64,000 bases of DNA from JAJEAD01 sp965221555 (GCA_965221555.1 OZ244895.1:558001-622000); one strand, 5' to 3'; positions 44,322-54,062 are shown, counted from the first letter of the stretch. Translations and numbers: made by a program. Notes: a model not told the origin generated them from the sequence alone.

Positions 44322-45180
44322 GGCATCCTCCTTGACAGGCCAGGGCCGACTTCGCGTGCATCGCCGCCTGCGCGCACGTGCCGAACCACACATCCTCGAA
44401 CTTTCGCATATGACGAAACAGCTTCTCCAGCATCTTCAGGCGGCCCGGCCGCCCACTCAGATGCGGGTGAAAGGTGGAGTTGAAGTATCCGCATACCGAA
44501 CGCAGGCCGTCGAACTCCTCGCTCCAGATCCGCAGAGCGTGGTCGGCCGGAGCCGCAAACGTCGAGCCCGCATCCAGAGAAGCGCCGAACAGCGCCCAGT
44601 CATCGAGCACCGTGCTGATCGGAAGCTCGATCAGCTCGGCCTCGCCGCGGCGCACCCGGTGCGGCCGGTCGTACTCCATCAGGCTCGCGTCGTAGACGAG
44701 GCCCAACGAGACCAGCACGTCGAAGGTCTCGGCGCTCAGGCCCCAGCTCGGTGCACTCCAGCCGAGCGGCGGCCGCCCGGTCCTCGACTCGAGCACCGAA
44801 GCCGCCCGACCGAAGAGCTCGAGCTGCTCCGATTGGCCAAGACCCTGCACGTTCTCGTGCAACACGCCGTGAAGGGCGATCTCGCTGTCCGCATCCACGA
44901 CGATATCGACCAGCGCCGGACTGTGCTCGGCCAGCCAGGACGGCAGGAAGAAGGTCGCGGGAATCTCGTAGCGCCGGTGGAGCTCGATGATGCGCGGTAG
45001 CGCGGTGGTGGTCCCGTAAGCCACTTCCGAAAGCGCAACCGGATGCGGGGGCCGGGCTTTCAGTGCGCCCACCTTGACGTGCCAGCCCACGCTCACGCCG
45101 CAACGCTTGCCGTCGGGCCAGGAGAAAGCGTCGATGGGGAGACAGTCCAACCCGATCGACGACAGACTTCGGGCGGTCAT
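44305..45180 (-). CDS. Polysaccharide deacetylase family protein (NodB-like fold)
   Basis: 291 residues. ATFFLPSWLAEHSPALV, EIALHGVLHENVQG and PLGWSAPSWGLS are the strands and histidine motifs of CE4-type hydrolases. FHPHLSGRPGRLKMLEKL near the C-terminus resembles the PuuE/chitooligosaccharide-deacetylase subgroup. Likely hydrolyses an amide or N-acetyl bond; substrate unknown. It overlaps the downstream DUF5680 gene and is divergent from the TauD-like gene, with 189 bases between them for both promoters. Confidence 0.85.
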   Translation of the reverse strand: MTARSLSSIGLDCLPIDAFSWPDGKRCGVSVGWHVKVGALKARPPHPVALSEVAYGTTTALPRIIELHRRYEIPATFFLPSWLAEHSPALVDIVVDADSEIALHGVLHENVQGLGQSEQLELFGRAASVLESRTGRPPLGWSAPSWGLSAETFDVLVSLGLVYDASLMEYDRPHRVRRGEAELIELPISTVLDDWALFGASLDAGSTFAAPADHALRIWSEEFDGLRSVCGYFNSTFHPHLSGRPGRLKMLEKLFRHMRKFEDVWFGTCAQAAMHAKSALACQGGCHVANH

Positions 45181-45369
45181 GAGCTTCTCGAATCTGCCGA
45201 GCCGGTGCGCTAATTTATCGTACCCGGGCCTCCGGTGGGTGGGGCGTGCATCTGGACGCCGTGCACGAGGCGGTACCTGCCCGCCGACCCGGAGGCGTCG
45301 AGGAAAATCGCCAGGATCCCGGGCGAAGCGCCCCTGTTTCGAGGCACACCGTCCCAGAGCGTGAGTTCC

Positions 45370-46284
45370 ATGCAGACGAACCCTCTCCATCCCCGATTCG
45401 GGGTCCGTATCGACGGCGTGGACCTGCGCCAGGTGAGCGCCGCGCACGGATTCCCGGAGATCCGCGCTCTGTTCGAGGAGCACTCTCTGCTGCTGTTCAA
45501 GGATCAGCAGGTGGACGATGCCGAACACATCCGACTGTGCAAGCTGTTCGGTCCGATGGAGGATCGCAGCCAGGGCGAGCCCGAGCCCGACCCGGCAGAG
45601 ATCGGCGGCGTCACGAACTTGCGAAGCGACGGCACCGTGGCGAGCCCCGACGATTTCAGAACCTTGAATCTCCGGTCGAACATGCTCTGGCATACCGACA
45701 GCACTTTCCTGCCGGTGCCGGCGCTCATCAACATGATCGTTCCCCGGGTGCTGCCGTCTTCGGGGGGCGCGACCGAGTTCGCATCCACGCGTGCGGCCTT
45801 CGAAGACTTCGAGCCGGAGCGCAAGGCGCGGCTGGAAGAGACTTTCCTCTGGCACCGCTACAGCCATTCGCGCGCGCGCATCTCGCCGGAGCTGGCAAAG
45901 CAGCGGATCTTCACCAAGTGGCCGGACCAGTGCTGGCGCGCGGTCTGGACGAACCCCGTGAACGGTCGGAAGTCGCTCTACGTCGCCTCCCATGCCTACG
46001 GCGTGGAAGGGATGGGCGCGGCCGAGGGGCAGGCCCTCGTCGACGATCTGCTGGTCCGCGCAACCGCTCCCGACAAGGTCTACGCCCACCAGTGGGCGAT
46101 CGGCGACGTCCTGGTCTGGGACGAGCGCGCGGTCCTCCATCGGGGCACTCCCTGGCCCAGCGATCAGCAGCGCACGCTCGGCTCCTATTGCACGACGGCG
46201 CAGGAGAGCGACGGCTTCGCCTCCATCCGGCCGGCCGACTGGTCGGCGCGCAACCGCGAGCTGCTCGAGGTGTTTCCGCGGTAA
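45370..46284 (+). CDS. TauD/TfdA-family Fe(II)/2-oxoglutarate dioxygenase
   Basis: 304 residues. The HxD motif is WHTDST (H108, D110), the distal histidine lies in AVLHRGTPW, and the 2-oxoglutarate arginine is in QRTLGSYC, all in the usual order. The family hydroxylates taurine, alpha-ketoacids, 2,4-D or related anions. The substrate here cannot be told. An in-frame GTG nine bases upstream (45361) is an alternative start. A family B repeat follows the stop. Confidence 0.92.
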   Translation: MQTNPLHPRFGVRIDGVDLRQVSAAHGFPEIRALFEEHSLLLFKDQQVDDAEHIRLCKLFGPMEDRSQGEPEPDPAEIGGVTNLRSDGTVASPDDFRTLNLRSNMLWHTDSTFLPVPALINMIVPRVLPSSGGATEFASTRAAFEDFEPERKARLEETFLWHRYSHSRARISPELAKQRIFTKWPDQCWRAVWTNPVNGRKSLYVASHAYGVEGMGAAEGQALVDDLLVRATAPDKVYAHQWAIGDVLVWDERAVLHRGTPWPSDQQRTLGSYCTTAQESDGFASIRPADWSARNRELLEVFPR

Positions 46285-46310
46285 CCCCCACCGGCGCGCG
46301 CAATCGCCCG

Positions 46311-46363
46311 GTCCAGACTCGCGTTCAACACCATCCATGGCGGCAGATTGGCGTGCGCAGCCG
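46311..46363 (+). repeat. Repeat family B, short copy
   Basis: GACTCGCGTTCAACACCATCC and GGCGGCAGATTGGCGTGCG match the right half of the family B unit between proX and proV. It fills the 79-base gap between two convergent genes and may act as a bidirectional 3' structure. Confidence 0.55.
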
Positions 46364-47542
46364 TCAGTCGGCGGATGCTTGCGACTGGGGCCCGAATCGA
46401 GGGACGACCCGTTCTGCGAACAGCGTCATGCTATTGAGGATCTTCTCGTAGGCGAGACCCGGAAAGGGTTCGAGCAGCATGATGTGCGAGAGCCCCATGT
46501 CGGCCTGAAAGCGTTCGATCTTCTCCGCCACGTAGTCCGGCGACCCGGCCCAGATTACGTCGCGCGCCAGCAGGAAGTCGTACCAGTCCGCATCGATGTC
46601 CTCGCTTCGAAGCTCCTCTCCCGTGTCCAGGAAGTTGCGCCGGGCGGCGGCCTCGTTTCCCGACATACGCCCGCTCGAGACCTTGTAGAAGGTGTTTGCC
46701 GCGTGCCGCACATCCCGGGCCGCCGCCTCCATGGTCTCCGCCACGTAGATCATCACGCAGATCGCCACTCCCTCCCCGAGCTCCGTGGCGCATCCCCGGG
46801 CGCGGGAAGCCGCCTCCCGATAAGCATGCCAGCAGGAGCGGATCCTTCCCGGCGCACTCGCCATGCCGATGACCTTCATCCCTTCCGCCCCCGCCGAGGC
46901 GTAGGCGACGGGAGTGTTCGACATGATCCACACCGGAGGATGCGGCTTCTGGTAGGGCCGGGGGTGTACGTACATGCCGACGTACTCCCCGTCCGGCGCG
47001 TGATACCGGGAGTCGAGAGGGGCGAAGGCCTGATTGGTCTCCTGCCATCCGGGCACCGGAAAGCGATAGAACTCGCCCCGGTAGCTGAAGGGATCTTCGG
47101 TCCACGCCTTGATGACGATGTCGAGGCATTCGCGAAAGAGCGCCTCGCACCTGGCGTGATCGCGGCGATCCGCGTCCACGTTGAACTGGATCGTGGTGCG
47201 TTCGTTGATGCCTCTTCCCGCCCCGAAGTCGACGCGGCCTTCGGTCATGTTGTCGAGCAGGGCGACATCCTCCGCCACCCGCAGCGGATGCCAGTCGGGC
47301 AACACCACCGGCGCCTGACCGACCCGAATCTTCTTGCAATGCGCGGCCACGTCGGCCCCCATCAGAATCGGGTTGGGCGGAGCGTTCATGAAGCCGTTGT
47401 GCGCAAAGTGGTGTTCCGTGAACCAGACCGTGGTGAACCCCGCCTGCTCGGCGAGCTGCGACTGTTCGCGCAACATGCGAACCACGCGATCCCACGGGAT
47501 GTTCTCCCCGGGGTTGAAGAAGGGTGTGAAGTCGAAGCGCAC
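46364..47542 (-). CDS. LLM-class flavin-dependent oxidoreductase
   Basis: 392 residues of the bacterial-luciferase-like fold, with WFTEHHF near residues 44-50, PLRVAEDVALLDNMTEGRVDFGAGRG and the C-terminal segment of the family. It would use reduced FMN and oxygen to oxygenate an organic substrate. GTG is the start. It is the last gene of the minus-strand pyrimidine locus and follows the VOC gene by 65 bases. RutA, the uracil-ring monooxygenase, is of the same class, but no RutA-specific feature is claimed here. Confidence 0.9.
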   Translation of the reverse strand: MRFDFTPFFNPGENIPWDRVVRMLREQSQLAEQAGFTTVWFTEHHFAHNGFMNAPPNPILMGADVAAHCKKIRVGQAPVVLPDWHPLRVAEDVALLDNMTEGRVDFGAGRGINERTTIQFNVDADRRDHARCEALFRECLDIVIKAWTEDPFSYRGEFYRFPVPGWQETNQAFAPLDSRYHAPDGEYVGMYVHPRPYQKPHPPVWIMSNTPVAYASAGAEGMKVIGMASAPGRIRSCWHAYREAASRARGCATELGEGVAICVMIYVAETMEAAARDVRHAANTFYKVSSGRMSGNEAAARRNFLDTGEELRSEDIDADWYDFLLARDVIWAGSPDYVAEKIERFQADMGLSHIMLLEPFPGLAYEKILNSMTLFAERVVPRFGPQSQASAD

Positions 47543-47606
47543 CCGCGCTTACCTCTGCCGGGATCCAACCCGCCTCGGTGAGCGGTTCATCGCTTCCTGT
47601 GCGTAC

Positions 47607-48032
47607 TTACCACTGGCCGACGTTGGGCATCGATGCCCAGGGCTCGCGTATCGGCAGCGCGTCTCCTTCCTGCAGAAGCTCGATCGAGATGTCGTCCGGG
47701 GAGCGCACGAAGGCCATGCGCCCGTCGCGGGGCGGGCGGTTGATGACCACTCCGGCGTCCTTCAGCTTCTGGCAGACGTCGTAGATGTCGGAGACCGCGT
47801 AGGCGAGGTGTCCGAAGTTGCGTCCGCCTCCCATTTCCTCGGGGTCGTAGTTGTAGGTGAGCTCGACCTGAGCGGACTCGTCTCCCGGCGCCGCCAGCAT
47901 CACCAGAGTGAACCTGCCCTCGGGGTTGTCGTAACGCTCGACCTCCCGAAGGCCCAGCTTGTTGCAGTAGAAGTCCATGGACTCGTCCAGATCCCTGACC
48001 CGGACCATGGTGTGCAGATACTTCAGACGCAT
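47607..48032 (-). CDS. Lactoylglutathione lyase-like VOC protein
   Basis: 141 residues from ATG 48032 (a GTG 18 bases upstream is possible). MRLKYLHTMVRVRDLDESMDFYCNKLGL, ERYDNPEGRFTLVML and FGHLAYAVSDIYDVCQKLKDAG are the classical glyoxalase I pattern, and DDISIELLQ holds the terminal glutamate. Glyoxalase I converts the methylglyoxal-glutathione hemithioacetal. Here it sits between codA and an LLM oxidoreductase, so a role in the pyrimidine pathway is also possible; this is inferred from position. Confidence 0.85.
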   Translation of the reverse strand: MRLKYLHTMVRVRDLDESMDFYCNKLGLREVERYDNPEGRFTLVMLAAPGDESAQVELTYNYDPEEMGGGRNFGHLAYAVSDIYDVCQKLKDAGVVINRPPRDGRMAFVRSPDDISIELLQEGDALPIREPWASMPNVGQW

Positions 48033-48102
48033 GGCGGATACCGTCCTCAATCCTCAGGCAAGGGGGGCGAATGTACCGGCATTTGCGCGTGGCGCAAGCA
48101 GT

Positions 48103-49395
48103 TCACGCCGGCGGGATGGACCCCGGAGCGAGAAAGTCGACCGTCCGCGTCTCGCCGCCGAGCTTCAGCGTGGCCTGTTCCGGCGCGGAGCTCGCAATCA
48201 CTTCGCCCCGGCGAAGCACATGGAGCCTGGTCGCGCGCAGCCGGATCGCTTCGATGGGATCCCGTGCCTGCAGGATGACGAGATCGGCCTGGCAACCGGG
48301 CTCCACGCCGTAGCCCTCCAGATGGAGGGTGGCGGCGGCGGTGGTCGTGATGCCGTCGAAGATCGATCGCATCTCTTCGGTCCCGGTCATCAGCCCGACG
48401 TGCACCGCCATGTTGGCGACCTCCAGCATGTCGTGACTGCCCAGGCCATACCAGGGGTCCATGACGCAGTCGTGGCCGAGGGCGACGGGGATGTCCGCGG
48501 CCAGCATCTCCTTGACACGGGTCATGCCCCGGCGCTTCGGATAGGTGTCGTGGCGCCCCTGGATGGTGATGTTGATAAGAGGATTGGCAATCGCGGCGAC
48601 GCCGGCTTCGTGCATCAGCGGCAGGAGCTTGCTGACGTAGTAGTTGTCCATCGAGTGCATGGAGGTGAGGTGCGATCCGGCGACGCGCCCCTCCAGGCCA
48701 AGGCGCCGGCTTTCCTGCGCCAGGGTCTCGATGTGGCGTGAATTGGGGTCGTCGGTCTCATCGCAGTGCATGTCGACCGGCAGCCCGCGCGCCGCCGCGA
48801 TCTCGCAGAGCTCGCGCACCGAGGCCGCCCCGTCGGCCATGGTGCGCTCGAAATGCGGGATGCCGCCGACCACCTCCACCCCCCGGTCGAGCGCGCGGAT
48901 GAGGTTCGCCCGGGAGCTCGGGTGGCGATAGAAACCGTTCTGCGGAAACGCCACGAATTGGAGATCGATCCATGGCGCCAGCTCGGTGCGCAGATCCAGC
49001 AGAGCGTCGACCGCCACCAGCGAATCTTCGGTCACGTCGACGTGGCTGCGGATCGCCAGGCAGCCGCGCGCGATCGACCAGTGACACAGCTCGCGCGCGC
49101 GCCTCTGGAAGTCGTGCGCGTCGAGGGTCGGCGCGAGATCGCCCCAGATCTCGATGCCCTCCAGCAGGGTGCCACTATGGTTTTTTCGCGGCCGCCCGGC
49201 GCTCAGCGTCGAATCCAGGTGGAAGTGGGGGTCCACGAAGGGCGGCGTTACCAGCCAGTTGGCAAGCGCCAGCGTCTCGCGTGCCTCGGCCTCGATTCCG
49301 GGCCGCACCTCGACGATGCGCCCGCCCATGATTGCGATGTCGATTCCCTGGCGTCCGTCGGCGAGATTGGCGTTGCGGATGAGCAGGTCGAGCAC
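48103..49395 (-). CDS. codA: Cytosine deaminase
   Basis: 430 residues, amidohydrolase superfamily. DPHFHLD gives the HxH metal pair, DMHCDETDDP the catalytic HxDE motif, SHLTSMHSMD the next histidine, and LGHDCVMDPWYGLGSHDML the terminal aspartate. These match E. coli CodA closely. The enzyme hydrolyses cytosine to uracil and ammonia, supplying uracil to upp and the URC genes upstream in the same operon. GTG 49395 is chosen because GGGGAGG lies 5 bases before it. The gene follows the nucleoside transporter permease closely. Confidence 0.93.
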   Translation of the reverse strand: MLDLLIRNANLADGRQGIDIAIMGGRIVEVRPGIEAEARETLALANWLVTPPFVDPHFHLDSTLSAGRPRKNHSGTLLEGIEIWGDLAPTLDAHDFQRRARELCHWSIARGCLAIRSHVDVTEDSLVAVDALLDLRTELAPWIDLQFVAFPQNGFYRHPSSRANLIRALDRGVEVVGGIPHFERTMADGAASVRELCEIAAARGLPVDMHCDETDDPNSRHIETLAQESRRLGLEGRVAGSHLTSMHSMDNYYVSKLLPLMHEAGVAAIANPLINITIQGRHDTYPKRRGMTRVKEMLAADIPVALGHDCVMDPWYGLGSHDMLEVANMAVHVGLMTGTEEMRSIFDGITTTAAATLHLEGYGVEPGCQADLVILQARDPIEAIRLRATRLHVLRRGEVIASSAPEQATLKLGGETRTVDFLAPGSIPPA

Positions 49396-49411
49396 GGGCA
49401 CCTCCCCGAAA

Positions 49412-50359
49412 TCAGATCCGGTCACCGCGCCGAAAGGGCGTGAGCAACGCCTTCGGATAGGCGGCGCGACGCGACATCACCACCATGGCGACGATGCTCA
49501 GAACATAGGGTAGCGCGAGGAAGAACTGATAAGGAATGACCGCGCCTGAAATCTGCTGGGCACGCACCTGGAGTGCGTCGAGACCGGCGAACAGAAGCGC
49601 TCCGATCAGCGCCTTGCCGGGCCGCCACGACGCGAATATCACCAGGGCGATGCAAATCCAGCCGCGCCCGTTGGGCATGCCGAAGTAGAACGCGTCGAAC
49701 GCCGACATGGTCAGAAAGGCCCCTCCTATCGCCATCAGCGCCGACCCCGCGACCACCGCGCCGGTACGCACCATCAGGACATCGATGCCCTGGGCCTCGA
49801 CCGAGACCGGATTCTCTCCGGCCATCCGGATGGCGAGACCGAGCGGCGTGCGATACAGCAGATACCAGACCACCGGCACCAGGATCAGCGCGAGGTAGGT
49901 CAGGGGCGTCTGGCTGAACAGCACCGGACCCAGGAAGGGAATCTCGGACAGTAACGGCACTTCGTACACCTGAAAGGGCACGATCTTGGGTGGCGTCGTC
50001 ACCGACGGCAGCAACATGCGGAACAGGTAGGAGCTGAGCGCCAGCGCCAGCATGGTGATGCCGATCCCGGTCACGTGCTGGGACAGTCCGAGATGGACCG
50101 TGAACCAGGCGTGGAGCAGCCCGAAGAGCCCGCCCACCGTCGCGGCGAAGAGCACCCCCGTCCACAGGTCGCCTCCCTGGTAGACCCACATCCATCCCGC
50201 CATGGCGCCCATGGCCATGATTCCCTCGATCCCGAGATTGAGGACGCCGGCGCGCTCGCACAGCAGCTCGCCGAGGGTGCCGAAGAGGAGCGGACTGACG
50301 ATTCGCAACGTCGCGGCCCAGAAGCCCGTCGTCGCGAGAATCTCGATGACGTCGATCAT
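49412..50359 (-). CDS. Nucleoside-type ABC transporter permease (NupQ/BmpC-like)
   Basis: 315 residues with about eight membrane helices of the branched-chain/BMP permease fold. FGTLGELLCERAGVLNLGIEGIMAMGAM lies near the N-terminus, with GMAGENPVSVEAQGIDV-like 'RMAGENPVSVEAQGID' in the middle. The NLGxEGxMxxGA motif is typical of nucleoside/purine transporters. It forms the membrane channel together with the 50397-51446 permease. Same strand and operon as ATPase, binding protein and codA. Confidence 0.92.
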   Translation of the reverse strand: MIDVIEILATTGFWAATLRIVSPLLFGTLGELLCERAGVLNLGIEGIMAMGAMAGWMWVYQGGDLWTGVLFAATVGGLFGLLHAWFTVHLGLSQHVTGIGITMLALALSSYLFRMLLPSVTTPPKIVPFQVYEVPLLSEIPFLGPVLFSQTPLTYLALILVPVVWYLLYRTPLGLAIRMAGENPVSVEAQGIDVLMVRTGAVVAGSALMAIGGAFLTMSAFDAFYFGMPNGRGWICIALVIFASWRPGKALIGALLFAGLDALQVRAQQISGAVIPYQFFLALPYVLSIVAMVVMSRRAAYPKALLTPFRRGDRI

Positions 50360-50396
50360 CTCAGACTCGCACGCGCTTGCTCATCGCACGGCTTCC

Positions 50397-51446
50397 TCAC
50401 AACCAGCGCACGCGAAATCGCGTCAACATGACGCCCAGCAGCACGAGAAGCAGTGAAACCGCGGTAACGACATCGGCAATGTAGCTCGGGACGGCGCTCG
50501 AGCGGCTCATCGAATCCGCTCCAACGAACACCGCGGAAAGAAACACCGCCGAGACGACGACCCCGAGGGGATGGAGCTGCGCGAGCATTGCGACGGCGAT
50601 GCCGGCGTAGCCGAATCCCGGCGACAGGTCCAGGGTCAGGTATCCCTTGAGCCCCGCGACTTCCGAGACCCCCGCCATTCCGGCGAGCCCGCCGCTGATG
50701 AGAGCGGTGCGAAGGACCGTGCCGTCGATCCCGATGCCGGCAAAGGCGGCGCCCTCGGGGTTGTACCCCACGGCCCGGATCTCGTACCCCCACACCGTCA
50801 GGTTCATGAGCAGCCAGATCGCGAGCGCCGCCCCGAGCGCGATCACGAGGCCGAGATGCAGGCGCGTTCGGTCGAGCAGCTTCGGCAGCACGCCCTCGTC
50901 GATGATTGGCGCCGCCTGCGGCCAGCCGAGCGACATGGGATCCTTCCACGGTCCTTCGATCAGATAGCTGACCAGGAGCAGGACGATGAAGTTGAGCAGC
51001 AGCGTCGTGACGACTTCGTCGACCTTGAGACGGGTCTTGAGCACCACGGGTACATACAGCAGCATGCCGCCCGCCATCGCGCCGGCGAGGAAGAGCAGCG
51101 GAATCATCGCAACCGGCGGGAGGGTGAACAGGCCGGTGCCGATCCAGGTCGCGGCCAGGGCGCCGAAGTAGAACTGGCCCTCACCGCCGATGTTCCAGAA
51201 CTTGGCGCGAAACGCTACCGCCGCCGCCAGGCCGGTGAGAATGAGCGGTGTCGCCCTCGTGAGCGTTTCGGATATCGCGAACCTGGACCCAAGCGCCCCT
51301 TGCAACAACAGTGCATAGGACTCGAGCACGGACTCGCCGGCCCAGAGAATCAGCGTCGAGCAGATCAGCAGGCTGACCACGATGGCGACCACCGGTGCGA
51401 CGCCGGCCAGCCATAACGGCACGCGCTCTCGCGGCTCCAGCCTCAT
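50397..51446 (-). CDS. Nucleoside-type ABC transporter permease (NupP/BmpB-like)
   Basis: 349 residues. FRAKFWNIGGEGQFYFGALAA is the family's NxGxEGQ motif, and IRAVGYNPEGAAFAGI is the conserved cytoplasmic loop. About nine membrane helices are predicted. The ATG overlaps the ATPase stop (ATGA). With the second permease, the double ATPase and the BMP-type binding protein it makes a complete nucleoside/nucleobase importer. Confidence 0.93.
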   Translation of the reverse strand: MRLEPRERVPLWLAGVAPVVAIVVSLLICSTLILWAGESVLESYALLLQGALGSRFAISETLTRATPLILTGLAAAVAFRAKFWNIGGEGQFYFGALAATWIGTGLFTLPPVAMIPLLFLAGAMAGGMLLYVPVVLKTRLKVDEVVTTLLLNFIVLLLVSYLIEGPWKDPMSLGWPQAAPIIDEGVLPKLLDRTRLHLGLVIALGAALAIWLLMNLTVWGYEIRAVGYNPEGAAFAGIGIDGTVLRTALISGGLAGMAGVSEVAGLKGYLTLDLSPGFGYAGIAVAMLAQLHPLGVVVSAVFLSAVFVGADSMSRSSAVPSYIADVVTAVSLLLVLLGVMLTRFRVRWL

Positions 51447-52957
51447 TGCATCGCTTCCTGACCGCTCATCATCAGTCCGATGCGGGTGGTGTCCTTGGAC
51501 GCTCCGGCCGGCGTCTCGCGAACCCGCCCCCGGAAGATCACCACCATGCGGTCGGCGAGCGACAGCAGCTCGTCAAGGTCCTCCGAGATCAGCAGGATTC
51601 CGGCGCCCCGCTTGCGGGCATCGAGCAGTCGCCGGTGCACGTAGGCGATCGCGCCTTCGTCGAGACCGCGCGTAGGCTGATTGGCGACGATCAGCCTGGG
51701 CTCGCGCGACAGCCCCCGGGCAAGGATCAGCTTCTGAAGATTGCCGCCGGAAAGGAGACGGGTCTCCGTCAAGGGGCCCCGGCACCGGATATCGAAGCGT
51801 TCGATGAGCGATTCGGCATGTTGCCGGGACGCGGCTCTGTCGATGAAGAAGGCGCCGCGTGAGAAGGGGGGCCGGCGCAGTTCCTCGCTGACCAGGTTTT
51901 CCCATACCGCCATCTCTCCGATGATGCCCTTGGCGTGACGGTCCTCGGGTATGCGGCTCACCCCCGCCGCGACCTGGGAGCGGGAGTCGACCTTCTCGAT
52001 CGCTCGGCCCAGCAGCTCGACCCACCCCTCCGGGGGCACCCGGGCGCCCGACGCCACCTCGGCAAGCGCGTTCTGGCCATTGCCCGCGACGCCCGCGACT
52101 CCGACGATCTCGTGCTCTCGAAGCTCCAGGTCGACCGCTTCGAGGTTGTCGTCCTCCCGGCTGCCCCGGGTCGACACGCCGTGAAGCGCCAGAATCCGGG
52201 CGCCGGGCGCCAGGGACTCGGCCCGGGGGCGTACCACCTTGCGTCCCACCATCATCTCGGCGAGACCGTTACGGTCGGCCTCCTCGGTGCGCACCGTTCC
52301 CACCAGGCGCCCACGGCGCAGCACCGCGATGCGGTCGCTCACCTTCAGAATCTCGTCGAGCTTGTGGGAGATGAGGATGGCGGACCTTCCCTGGTCGACG
52401 AGGCTGCGCAGTGTCGCGAACAGGCTTCCCGTCTCCTGCGGCGTGAGGACCGCCGTCGGCTCGTCGAGAATCAGTATCCGCGCATCGGCGTAGAGCGCTT
52501 TCAGGATCTCGACGCGCTGGCGCTGCCCCACGCTCAGGTCGGCGACCCGCGCATCGGGCCTCACCTCGAGGCCGAAGCGCCGGGCGATCCCCCGCAGGCG
52601 TTCACGGCCCCCGGCGAGGTTCTGGCGCCAGCTCCACAGGGCTTCCCGGCCCAGAATGACGTTCTCGAGAACCGTGAGATTTCCGGCCAGCGTGAAGTGC
52701 TGGTGGACCATGCCGATCCCCGCCCGGATCGCGGCCTCCGACGATCCGGGCGGCAAGGGCAGTCCGCGTACCTCGACCTGTCCCGCATCGGCCACGTAGT
52801 GGCCGAAGACGACGTTCATCAACGTCGTCTTGCCCGCACCGTTCTCCCCGAGCAGGGCAAGCACCTCGCCGCCCGCCAACGACAGGTCGATCCCGTCGTT
52901 GGCGACAAGCTCTCCGAATCGTTTCGTGATGCCGGAGAGCCTGAGAACATCGTTCAA
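51443..52957 (-). CDS. Nucleoside-type ABC transporter ATP-binding protein (two ATPase domains)
   Basis: 504 residues with two ABC domains. The first has Walker A GENGAGKTT, signature VGQRQRVEIL, and Walker B RILILDEPTAVL. The second lacks a canonical Walker A (AGVAGNGQNALAE) but has LSGGNLQKLILARGL and LIVANQPTRGLD. This asymmetry is normal in NupO/RbsA-type ATPases, where only one site hydrolyses efficiently. It energises uptake with the two permeases. Confidence 0.94.
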   Translation of the reverse strand: MNDVLRLSGITKRFGELVANDGIDLSLAGGEVLALLGENGAGKTTLMNVVFGHYVADAGQVEVRGLPLPPGSSEAAIRAGIGMVHQHFTLAGNLTVLENVILGREALWSWRQNLAGGRERLRGIARRFGLEVRPDARVADLSVGQRQRVEILKALYADARILILDEPTAVLTPQETGSLFATLRSLVDQGRSAILISHKLDEILKVSDRIAVLRRGRLVGTVRTEEADRNGLAEMMVGRKVVRPRAESLAPGARILALHGVSTRGSREDDNLEAVDLELREHEIVGVAGVAGNGQNALAEVASGARVPPEGWVELLGRAIEKVDSRSQVAAGVSRIPEDRHAKGIIGEMAVWENLVSEELRRPPFSRGAFFIDRAASRQHAESLIERFDIRCRGPLTETRLLSGGNLQKLILARGLSREPRLIVANQPTRGLDEGAIAYVHRRLLDARKRGAGILLISEDLDELLSLADRMVVIFRGRVRETPAGASKDTTRIGLMMSGQEAMQ

Positions 52958-52972
52958 TGTCGGGGGCGGCCT

Positions 52973-53971
52973 TCAGTAGGTCGACTTGGGCTCTTCATCG
53001 TTGATCTCGACCACGAAGCTGCCCGCGAGGATCTCCGCTTTGATCTCTTCGACCTTCGCTTTCGCCTCGGGCGGAATTCGATCCTCGAACTCGTAGTAGG
53101 GCGCGAGGCTCGCGCCGCCCTTCTGCATCATCGTCCATTCCTTGTAGTCGACGGCCTCGAAGCGGCCCTCCTTGACCTCCACAATGGCATTGCTGATGGC
53201 GGCGTTCATGTCCCAGAGCGCGGAGGTGACGACGACATCCGTGCCGTTTTCTTCCTTGTTCATGTCGTTCACGTTGCCGAAAGCGATGATGCCGCTCTCG
53301 CGGGCGGCATCCACCACCCCGGCGCGTTCGGCATAGAGCACATCGACGCCCGCCTCGACCTGCGCAAACGCCGCTTCCTTCGCCTTTGGCGGGTCGTACC
53401 AGGAGCCGATGAAGGTCACCTTGAACTCGACATCCGGATTGACCGAGCGCGCACCGTTCATGAATGCATGGAACAGGCGGTTCACCTCGCCGATGGGATA
53501 GCCGCCCACCATGCCGATCCGATTCGACTCGGTCATCGAGCCCGCGAGGATGCCCATCAGGTAGCACGGCTCGTGAATGTAGTTGTCGAACACCGCGAAG
53601 TTGGAGCCGTGCGGCTTGAAGGGATCGCCCATGAGGAACGCGACTTCCGGGTAGTCATCGGCGACCTGCCGGGCCTCGCGGCTGATGCCGAAGGCCTCTC
53701 CGACGATCAGCCGCACGCCGCTCTCGGCATACTCGCGCAGTACCCGGATGTAGTCGGTGTTGGAGACCTTCTCCGAGAACACGTAGTCGATCTCGCCGCG
53801 CGCCTGCGCGTTGCTGAGCGCCTGATGCAGTCGCGCGTCCCACTTCTGCTGGATCGGCTGGGTGTAGATCCCGGCGACCTTGATCTTCTCGCTGGCCATC
53901 GCGGCGAAGCCGGAAAGCGTCATGGCGGCCGCCACCATTGCCGTCGCCAACCATCTGAGCAGGCTTTTCAT
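52973..53971 (-). CDS. BMP-family ABC transporter substrate-binding protein
   Basis: 332 residues. Signal peptide MKSLLRWLATAMVAAAMTLS with cleavage near AMAS. The mature part KIKVAGIYTQPIQQKWDARLHQALSN, VNTDY-like NTDYIRVLREYAESGVRLIVGEAFG and LAGSMTESNRIGMVGGYPIGEVNR is the Bmp (PF02608) pattern of nucleoside/purine-binding proteins such as BmpA. The start is preceded by AGGAGAGG. It is the solute-binding component of the importer encoded just downstream, lying after upp. Confidence 0.92.
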   Translation of the reverse strand: MKSLLRWLATAMVAAAMTLSGFAAMASEKIKVAGIYTQPIQQKWDARLHQALSNAQARGEIDYVFSEKVSNTDYIRVLREYAESGVRLIVGEAFGISREARQVADDYPEVAFLMGDPFKPHGSNFAVFDNYIHEPCYLMGILAGSMTESNRIGMVGGYPIGEVNRLFHAFMNGARSVNPDVEFKVTFIGSWYDPPKAKEAAFAQVEAGVDVLYAERAGVVDAARESGIIAFGNVNDMNKEENGTDVVVTSALWDMNAAISNAIVEVKEGRFEAVDYKEWTMMQKGGASLAPYYEFEDRIPPEAKAKVEEIKAEILAGSFVVEINDEEPKSTY

Positions 53972-54062
53972 CTTCCTCTCCTTTCTCGCAAAGTGTGTTT
54001 GAGCAAATCCTCGGGGGGAGTTCCGTCCCATCTTCGTGACGCCGACCCGGGATGGCGTGGGG

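Noticed and set aside
46364..47542. LLM oxidoreductase as RutA
   Set aside because: No other rut gene is present and the protein shows only general LLM-class features; URC genes indicate a different route.
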